This document shows, piece by piece, positions 26,201 through 31,487 of a stretch of 64,000 nucleotides of DNA. This stretch comes from Ruegeria sp. ANG-R (GTDB lineage: Bacteria > Pseudomonadota > Alphaproteobacteria > Rhodobacterales > Rhodobacteraceae). The stretch covers positions 1 through 64,000 of the forward strand of contig NZ_JWLJ01000002.1 of the NCBI RefSeq assembly GCF_000813985.1, read 5' to 3'. Position numbers and translations under genes: made by a program. Under the pieces are notes generated by a model. That model searched no databases. It was given only the letters and a program-made list of their open reading frames with translations, and was not told the origin of the DNA. How positions within the stretch are numbered: the first letter of the stretch is position 1; every line of letters begins with the position of its first letter.

Positions 26201-26509
26201 GCAGCCCATCATCGATGCATCGTTGAAATAGCCGAAAGCTTTCAGGTGGGTGGCGCGATCAACAGGGTCAGCGGGGATTTCCGAGGCGACCGGATTCACG
26301 AACCCATCGCGGATCGCGTCCATCATCGCCTGAAACTCACCCATCGCGTTTACGATGCTTTCGGGCTGATCAGGCCGATGAAAGCTGAGGCTGCGCATGG
26401 GGGAAACCACGGTCAGGTCGGGTATCCGATCCTGCCGCGCCAACCGTTCCAGGGGGTATGGCCCCATGTGAACGGGTCGGTTCTTGTCTGAAAAAAAGCG
26501 GGTCCCCAT
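23297..26509 (-). CDS. Cytoplasmic self-sufficient reductive dehalogenase fused to a flavin/[2Fe-2S] reductase
   Basis: A 1070-residue fusion. Residues about 1-700 match catabolic (non-respiratory) RdhA of the BhbA/NpRdhA type. They contain a degenerate and a second, complete vitamin-B12-binding module, then ferredoxin motifs C559-x2-C562-x2-C565-x3-C569 and C595-x12-C608-x2-C611-x3-C615. Residues about 755-1070 resemble phthalate-dioxygenase-reductase: flavin motif RQYSMS, GGGIGITPM for NAD(P)H, and a C-terminal [2Fe-2S] with Cys1019, 1024, 1027 and 1055. There is no Tat signal, so it acts in the cytoplasm with electrons from NAD(P)H. The frame is open to 26704, but the ATG at 26509 has a GGAGG site. 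It is divergent from a LysR gene and upstream of a Mo hydroxylase. The family is known to remove halogen from aromatic rings; the substrate here is unknown. Confidence 0.9.
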   Translation of the reverse strand: MGTRFFSDKNRPVHMGPYPLERLARQDRIPDLTVVSPMRSLSFHRPDQPESIVNAMGEFQAMMDAIRDGFVNPVASEIPADPVDRATHLKAFGYFNDASMMGCGPLSSGAMLPEPRRNPDIDRLAHALKTRQTKTLASGIDVIMADLKESMEASPKPIGSHRHAIVFLYEFNRDPDPSEPGADWIADAQDHRACLLATENAVVIANYIRLLGFDARAHSAMSSEVDLDKLAVAAGLASVEDGEVVVPWLGKRFGLAAVTTEMEIGHDRPLCPMAEQPWFRTQGPAWWLGAGFAKNALNRDPYAKRRYVDGAHPFENLKRVDRPTTYIDEENVARVPKRADMFARAQFGDMGKNLQEAAKGGYYVRKAAPSFAQRRALGAFVLLQDGESADLTQTSDADRNAANIKAATYFLGVDAVGLSRCPEWSWYSHDATGEEITPPHDQAISMIIDQGYETMEGASGDDWISVAQSMRAYLRFSLLGGVIAQQIRNLGYKAKAHTVMDGEVLQPPLLLLSGLGEVSRIGEVILNPYLGPRLKSGVVTTDMPMAHDKPIDFGLQTFCEACNKCARECPSGAITAGPKLMFNGYEIWKSDSQKCATYRVTTPGGAMCGRCMKTCPWNLEGIFKERPFRWAAMSFPKAAPALAKLDDAVGNGGLNDIKKWWWDIELEPDGAYRPTRHPLNRRDLQKDLDLKYEDQTLAVYPAYLAPHPWPYPFAMDREAGIAAYEAMLTADEYKARKAAGDMSVIHRYQIAGDAPVMRVELTKVDKMTADVTKYEFSTLNGAPLPEWTAGAHLDVLVAPEFLRQYSMSGDPSDRTTYQIGVLREDEGRGGSALLHRIFSEGRKVFISKPINHFELDETASNTFLMGGGIGITPMIAFAHRLYALGKPFELHYSASTRAGAGYLDDLAAMPWADLVHYHFSDEGTRADLDVILGGYQDGWHVYTCGPDRFMDGVMQAAEAQGFPEEARHLEYFSVPEQPEYENHAFTLKLARSGRDLTVPADKDAAQVLNEAGIHVDVKCSDGICGVCKCGVISGDIEHRDFVLSNKQREDAIILCQSRAAEKDGVIEIDL

Positions 26510-26563
26510 CGCGCGCCTCCTGCTTGCTGCCCTCCCCCTAACCCGGCATGGACACCAAATCCA

Positions 26564-26590
26564 CTCATGAATAATCATAGATGGTATGAG
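26564..26590. promoter_or_regulatory. Nested dyads between the dehalogenase and its LysR gene
   Basis: ATGA-ATAA-TCAT (26567-26578) is a short inverted repeat nested in a wider CTCAT...ATGAG pair (26564-26568 and 26586-26590). They lie in the 76-bp divergent region and run into the LysR start codon. This is a candidate LysR site. The arms are only 4-5 bp, so chance is possible. Confidence 0.35.
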
Positions 26591-27488
26591 GAAAATTGAT
26601 TTCACCGATCTGGATGGCAAAGTCCTAAGAGTATTTCTGACGATACTCGAGGAGAACTCGGTTTCAAAAGCCGCTGATCGGCTGGGCGTGACACAATCAG
26701 CCATCAGCCATACGCTGGGCAGGTTGCGGCAGGTACTGGGTGATCCGCTGTTTGTACGCTCTGGTCAGGGGCTGACCCCGACCGAACGCGCTTTGTCGTT
26801 GAAAGAGCCGGTTCAACGCGTGTTGGATAACATGCGCGCCCTCACGGAAGAGCGCCCGTTTGATCCGCTGTCCGAACAGATAGAGGTCAAGATCGCCGCG
26901 AATGATATGCCGCGAGAGCTGATCTTTCCCGGCCTGCTGCTAACGGCAAGGGCCGAAGGGGTCCGGCTGCGGATGGAGTTCATCCCCTCGGGCGTTCCCG
27001 ACCCGGACCTACTACGGAGCGATCGGTGCCAGTTGATGCTAACTCCACTTCCACCGGATGGGCCGGATATCTTTCAGAAACGGCTGGTGACCAGCCCGCT
27101 TATGGTGTTCTACGACGCTGCGCACCGGGACCCTCCACAGAACTGGCGGGCTTATTGCGACAGTGACCATGTCGAAGTGCGCTTTACCGATGGCCGCAAC
27201 GCCCGTGCCGTGATGCGCGGGGTAGATCAGAGCCAAATCAGGCCACCAGTCGTGACCTTGCCGCATTTCAACGCAATTCCGCCCTTCGTGAAAGGCAGCG
27301 ATCTGATCTCAACCGATACGGCGCTGATGAAACAGGGTCCGCTGGCCGATCTGGATTGCGCACCGTTGCCGTTCGAATGTGATCCGGTATCGATTTACAT
27401 GGTCTGGCATCAGCGGTCGGCCAATGATCCGGCACATCGCTGGTTGCGCGGCCGGATCGAGACCATCGCGGCGACGCTTCAGACCTGA
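26586..27488 (+). CDS. LysR-family regulator, divergent from the reductive dehalogenase
   Basis: A 300-residue LysR protein: HTH at about residues 12-45 (FLTILEENSVSKAADRLGVT then QSAISHTLGRLR) and a co-inducer domain. The MRKIDFTDLDGK start has no good Shine-Dalgarno sequence, but the next residues are already conserved. Its start is 76 bp from the dehalogenase start on the opposite strand, so it is the likely regulator of the dehalogenase/Mo-hydroxylase operon. The 3' end overlaps the end of a convergent LysR gene by 10 bp. Confidence 0.9.
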   Translation: MRKIDFTDLDGKVLRVFLTILEENSVSKAADRLGVTQSAISHTLGRLRQVLGDPLFVRSGQGLTPTERALSLKEPVQRVLDNMRALTEERPFDPLSEQIEVKIAANDMPRELIFPGLLLTARAEGVRLRMEFIPSGVPDPDLLRSDRCQLMLTPLPPDGPDIFQKRLVTSPLMVFYDAAHRDPPQNWRAYCDSDHVEVRFTDGRNARAVMRGVDQSQIRPPVVTLPHFNAIPPFVKGSDLISTDTALMKQGPLADLDCAPLPFECDPVSIYMVWHQRSANDPAHRWLRGRIETIAATLQT

Positions 27489-28330
27489 GACAATAGCCAG
27501 TCGCGCATCTGCTTCACCAACTCCGGCTGGCGTGGTTTTTTAGGGGTCACGATGAAAAAGCTCAGATCGTCGACCAGAACCTCAGACAGGGGCTGCACCA
27601 GCCGCCCCGCATCCAGTTCCGCCGAAACAAGCGGCGCATTGGCCAAGGCAAAACCCTGACCCGAGATTGCCGCATCTATCGCAAGGCTCGTCTGGCTGAA
27701 ACTCATCGTCCGAGGACGACCCTCGACCCCTGCCCGTTCAAGAAACAGCGGCCACAACCCGTGCGAGTCGCTGAGCAGCACATGTTTCGTAAGGTCGGCC
27801 GGTCCGGTGATCTGCACCGCCAGTTCCGGGCTGCACACCACAACGAACTCGGTTGAAAACAGCGGTGTTGCAATCAGGTCCGGCGCAATCGACGCACGGC
27901 TTTGGCGCACCGCAATGTCAATCCCGTCCGACCGAAAGTCGGCCAACCGCTCACCCGCGTCAACCTGCACCGAGACATCGGGATGGCTGGCCATGAAACC
28001 ACTCAGGCGCGGCACCAGCCATTTCGAGGCAAAGCTGGGCGTGACAGAGATGGTGATCTGACGTTGACCCGACAGGTCATCCACAGCCTCCTCGATCAGA
28101 CGAAAGGCCCGCCGCAAGGGGGCATGGAATCTACGCCCCGCTTCGGTCAGGCGTAATCCGCGCGGCAATCGTTCAAACAGACTGGCCCCCAATCGCGCCT
28201 CAAGCCCCCGGACCTGTTGGGCAACGGCGCCCTGAGTGACGCTCAGCTCTTCTGCAGCCAAGCGAAAGTTCAGATGGCGCGCGGAAGCCTCGAAGGCGCG
28301 CAGTGCATTGAGGGGTGGGAGAGCTGTCAT
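27479..28330 (-). CDS. LysR-family regulator (GcvA-like)
   Basis: A 283-residue regulator. The beginning MTALPPLNALRAFEASARHL, then NFRLAAEELSVTQGAVAQQV, is typical of the GcvA/AmpR branch. The frame is open to 28423, but the conserved N-terminus starts at 28330. It is divergent from an SDR gene, and a perfect palindrome (28339-28357) lies between them. It is convergent with the preceding LysR gene, their ends overlapping by 10 bp, and presumably controls the SDR gene. Confidence 0.9.
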   Translation of the reverse strand: MTALPPLNALRAFEASARHLNFRLAAEELSVTQGAVAQQVRGLEARLGASLFERLPRGLRLTEAGRRFHAPLRRAFRLIEEAVDDLSGQRQITISVTPSFASKWLVPRLSGFMASHPDVSVQVDAGERLADFRSDGIDIAVRQSRASIAPDLIATPLFSTEFVVVCSPELAVQITGPADLTKHVLLSDSHGLWPLFLERAGVEGRPRTMSFSQTSLAIDAAISGQGFALANAPLVSAELDAGRLVQPLSEVLVDDLSFFIVTPKKPRQPELVKQMRDWLLSQV

Positions 28331-28338
28331 GGCCAAAG

Positions 28339-28357
28339 CCTGTAGATTTTCTACAGG
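28339..28357. promoter_or_regulatory. Perfect 8-bp inverted repeat in the LysR/SDR divergent region
   Basis: CCTGTAGA (28339-28346) and TCTACAGG (28350-28357) are exact complements with a 3-bp spacer, 9 bp upstream of the LysR start and about 80 bp upstream of the SDR. It is the most convincing LysR operator candidate in the window by symmetry and place. Regulation of both genes is inferred. Confidence 0.6.
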
Positions 28358-28435
28358 TTTAACGCAGCAGAACTGATTGGTCAAACAGGCCAAAGACGCC
28401 CATTTTCGATGCAAACAACGCATCGGAGCGAAAAG

Positions 28436-29137
28436 ATGACAAAAGTTGCATTAATCACGGCTGGCGGCAGCGGCATGGGCGCGGACTCGGCCAAACGGCT
28501 GGCCGCAGATGGGTTCAAAGTCGGCATTCTCTCATCCTCGGGAAAAGGAGAGACTCTGGCGCATGAACTGGGTGGTGTGGGCATCACCGGTTCGAACCAG
28601 TCGAACGACGATCTGAAGACGCTGGTCGATGCCGCAATGTCCCATTGGGGGAGGATCGATGTGCTGGTCAATTCCGCAGGCCATGGCCCGCGCGCCCCGG
28701 TGCTGGAACTGACGGATGAGGACTGGCATGCAGGCATGGATGTCTATTTCATGAATGCCGTGCGGCCCACGCGGCTGGTGACACCGATCATGCAGGCGCA
28801 GGGGGGCGGAGCGATCATCAATATCTCGACCTTTGCCGCATTTGAACCCGACCCGGTCTTTCCCACCTCAGGCGTATTCCGCGCCGGGCTGGCGGCGTTC
28901 ACCAAGCTGTTCTCGGACCAATATGCCGTCGACAACATCCGCATGAACAACGTCTTGCCGGGTTTCATCGACAGCCTGCCCGAAAAAGAGGAATTCCGCG
29001 CCCGCATTCCACTGGGCCGCTATGGGCGCAGCTACGATGAGATCGCCTCGGTCGTGGCCATGCTCGCGTCCGAGGGCGGAGGCTACATCACCGGGCAGAA
29101 TATTCGCGTCGATGGAGGCATCACGCGCTCAGTCTAG
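28436..29137 (+). CDS. Short-chain dehydrogenase/reductase-like protein with an altered active site
   Basis: A 233-residue SDR-fold protein. The N-terminal cofactor motif reads TAGGSGMG (residues 8-15), and the NAG equivalent is VNSAGHG near residue 79. The catalytic Ser position (INIS, Ser131) is kept, but where SDRs have Tyr-x-x-x-Lys this protein has Ser145 and Arg149 in TSGVFRAGLAAFTK. It may therefore be a divergent reductase or not a classical one. The start at 28436 is preceded by CGGAGCG. It is divergent from a GcvA-like LysR gene with a palindrome between, and convergent with a DAO-type gene 2 bp away. Confidence 0.85.
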   Translation: MTKVALITAGGSGMGADSAKRLAADGFKVGILSSSGKGETLAHELGGVGITGSNQSNDDLKTLVDAAMSHWGRIDVLVNSAGHGPRAPVLELTDEDWHAGMDVYFMNAVRPTRLVTPIMQAQGGGAIINISTFAAFEPDPVFPTSGVFRAGLAAFTKLFSDQYAVDNIRMNNVLPGFIDSLPEKEEFRARIPLGRYGRSYDEIASVVAMLASEGGGYITGQNIRVDGGITRSV

Positions 29138-29139
29138 CG

Positions 29140-30411
29140 TCAGAACCGCGCCTTAATGAAATGCGTCAGCGCCGCGCCGGATTCGAAAAACGCGCGGCGT
29201 AGGCCGGTCCAGTTTTCGCTGTATTCCGACACCGGCAGCACGGGCAGTACCGAGGGGTCTTCGTTCAGCAGGCTCTCTGCCATCAACCGTCCGAATACGG
29301 TGCCCGGCCCGATGCCGCGCCCCGAAAACCCATGCACGGACAGTGCATTCGGACCGATCTGAGTAATCTTGGGGATGTGATCCGCGGTCATGGCAATCCG
29401 CCCTTGCCAGCCCTCGGAAAGCGGTTGACCGGTCAGTTGCGGGTACAGCGCCGCCAGTTTGCGTTTGACCCAGGCTTTGTGTGCGAAGCCACCAGCGCTG
29501 CTCAGTTCGCCCATGCCGCCTATGATGAACCGGCCCGCCTGATCCAGACGGAACGACGTCATGATCAGACCGGTATCCCAGCATCCTTCGCCTTGGGGCA
29601 AAATGCTGGCCCGCAGATTATGTGACAGCGGTGCGGTGGCGTACTGAAAGTAATAGACCGGCACATAGTCAGGCGCCGTATCGGCAATGCCCTGATGATA
29701 GGCGTTTGTCGCCTGAATGACCGATCTGGCGCGCACGGTCCCGGTCTTGCCTTGTATAACCCAGCCCGCCGCTTCCTGCTGCAGAGACTGAACCGGACTT
29801 TGGGTATGAATTCGCGCCCCTGCCTCTTGCGCGGCCCGCGCCAGTCCGACCACATAAGCCAGCGGCTGAATGGTGCCGGCGCGGGGGTCAAACAGTGCGC
29901 CATGCACTGCCGCGCTACCCGTACGCAGGCGAGCAGTCTCGGCATCGAGCAGTTCGACCGGCGCGCCCGCACCGCTGAGTTGCGCATGTCGCGTCTGCAA
30001 GTCCTGATAGCCCGAGGCCGAATGCGCGCAGTGCAGAGTTCCGTTTCGGACAGGTTCACATGCGATCCCATGCGTGCCGATCAGGTCAAAAACCTCTGTA
30101 GGCGCATTGGTCAACAGCTCGATCAGCCGGTTGCCCGCCTCTTGCCCCAAATGTCCCCGTATCTCATCGGGCGGCAACCAGAGCCCCGCATTGACCAGCC
30201 CGACATTCCGCCCCGATCCGCCATGCCCGATCTGATGCGCCTCAAGTAGACAGACAGACGCGCCCGCTTGTGCGGCCCTCAACGCGGCAGAACATCCGGT
30301 GTACCCACCCCCAATGACCGCAAGATCGACCGTCACGTCACCCGAAAGCGGTCGCGCGTCCAACCGTTCGCAATTGGTCTGTCGCCAAAGCGAAAGATCA
30401 TAGTCACGCAT
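29140..30411 (-). CDS. FAD-dependent amine/amino-acid oxidase (DAO family)
   Basis: A 423-residue flavoenzyme of the DAO family, near gamma-glutamylputrescine oxidase (PuuB) by N-terminal look. It has the dinucleotide motif VIGGGYTGCSAALRAAQAGA near residue 32, the stretch GHGGSGRNVGLVNAGLWLPP near residue 62, and the C-terminal FAD closure HGFSGRGIGPGTVFGRLMAE near residue 360. It would oxidise a secondary or primary amine to an imine with H2O2 or electron transfer. It is the last gene of the operon E1-acyltransferase-DAO, 41 bp behind the acyltransferase gene. Its substrate may feed or complete the route of the thiamine enzyme, but nothing shows which. Confidence 0.88.
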   Translation of the reverse strand: MRDYDLSLWRQTNCERLDARPLSGDVTVDLAVIGGGYTGCSAALRAAQAGASVCLLEAHQIGHGGSGRNVGLVNAGLWLPPDEIRGHLGQEAGNRLIELLTNAPTEVFDLIGTHGIACEPVRNGTLHCAHSASGYQDLQTRHAQLSGAGAPVELLDAETARLRTGSAAVHGALFDPRAGTIQPLAYVVGLARAAQEAGARIHTQSPVQSLQQEAAGWVIQGKTGTVRARSVIQATNAYHQGIADTAPDYVPVYYFQYATAPLSHNLRASILPQGEGCWDTGLIMTSFRLDQAGRFIIGGMGELSSAGGFAHKAWVKRKLAALYPQLTGQPLSEGWQGRIAMTADHIPKITQIGPNALSVHGFSGRGIGPGTVFGRLMAESLLNEDPSVLPVLPVSEYSENWTGLRRAFFESGAALTHFIKARF

Positions 30412-30452
30412 GACGGAACCTCGTCAGGGTTTCGGTGGTCATCGGGCGGGTC

Positions 30453-31487
30453 TCAGCCGGTTGCTAAGGCGCGCTGGTCATCCCGCCCCATGGCAATCAG
30501 GAACGGGTCCGCCTGCTGCAGCGAGTGGAACGACGCCTTGTCCACCATACCCCGCCACTGAGCCAGTATCAAAGACTGCGCCACCGCGCCGCCAAGTGTC
30601 GCACCGGGGCCGGTAACAATGAACAAGTCGGGTGCAAACTCGCGCGCGGCGGTCTGGATGGCGCGCGTGAAATCATAGGTCTCGGTCACCTGATGGCCGA
30701 GTGTATAGTCCCGCAATGCCTCTGTATCCGTCGCCCCGGGCCACCAGATCTTGCCGCGCCCATCGATCATCGGGCACGCGGGTTGTCCAAAAAGATCGGC
30801 GCCGAGCCGGGCCCGGCCTTCCGCAGCCACCGACGCCTGCAGCGCGGTATGGAATGCGGCATGATTGGCCAATCGCAATGGGAACCGATCCTGTACCCTG
30901 GGTTGGCTGGCCTCAAACGCTTTCAATCCGGCCTCATTCCCGGCCAGCACAAGCATCCCGCCAAGATCGATAGAAAGCGCCAGAACATGATCTTTCAACG
31001 CGTTGATCCGCGCGACCTCGTCCTGCACTTCGGCCTTGCGCTTCGGATCGCTGTTCCAGCCTTCGCCCATGAACGGATACACCAATTGTCCACCGATCAG
31101 ATGCTCCTGCATCAGCGTGCCCATCGTGTTGACCACACGAAAGCCGTTCTCGGCAGTCAGCGCACCTGCAGCTGCCAGTGCGATGTACCAGCCCATCGAA
31201 TTGCCGGTCACCGCGACCACTTCGATATCTTCAGCCAGCGCTTGCGCGTCTCCCAGCGACGCTGCGTAGATCAGAGGCGAGGCCACGTCGCCACGCGAAT
31301 ACGTCCCAACACTATAACGATCGGCCGCATCAAGCGCTGTTATCGCATCTTGTCCCCTCTCGGAACGAATGGCATCGAAGCTGCGGAACAAATCCATGCG
31401 ATCCGCGTGGTGGCGATGCAGATAGCCAAGCTCGGGTTTGTTATAGGTGCCCCGGCCCGGGCAGATCACAACAGCGGTGCGGGTCAT
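30453..31487 (-). CDS. FabD-like acyltransferase domain protein
   Basis: A 344-residue stand-alone acyltransferase related to malonyl-CoA:ACP transacylase. The nucleophile elbow is VTGNSMGWYIAL with Ser97, and the partner His is His213 in NHAAFHTALQ, matching the FabD Ser-His dyad. The N-terminus TAVVICPGRGTYNKPELG is the equivalent of the FabD PGQG start. Longer and more divergent than FabD (about 310). It overlaps the fused thiamine-dependent E1 gene by 4 bp, so the two are translationally coupled. It may move an acyl group made by E1 onto a carrier, replacing the usual E2. No ACP gene is adjacent. Confidence 0.82.
   Translation of the reverse strand: MTRTAVVICPGRGTYNKPELGYLHRHHADRMDLFRSFDAIRSERGQDAITALDAADRYSVGTYSRGDVASPLIYAASLGDAQALAEDIEVVAVTGNSMGWYIALAAAGALTAENGFRVVNTMGTLMQEHLIGGQLVYPFMGEGWNSDPKRKAEVQDEVARINALKDHVLALSIDLGGMLVLAGNEAGLKAFEASQPRVQDRFPLRLANHAAFHTALQASVAAEGRARLGADLFGQPACPMIDGRGKIWWPGATDTEALRDYTLGHQVTETYDFTRAIQTAAREFAPDLFIVTGPGATLGGAVAQSLILAQWRGMVDKASFHSLQQADPFLIAMGRDDQRALATG

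Noticed and set aside
24134..26491. A 785-codon open frame on the plus strand opposite the dehalogenase gene
   Set aside because: Its product is basic, lacks any known motif and mirrors the codons of the real minus-strand gene; long antisense frames are expected in GC-rich DNA.
26510..26585. Cobalamin riboswitch in front of the dehalogenase
   Set aside because: The 76-bp gap is far too short for a B12 riboswitch and lacks its conserved box.
28336..28357. Reading the 28339 palindrome as a terminator
   Set aside because: It lies between two divergent start codons, not after a gene, and has no T run in either direction.
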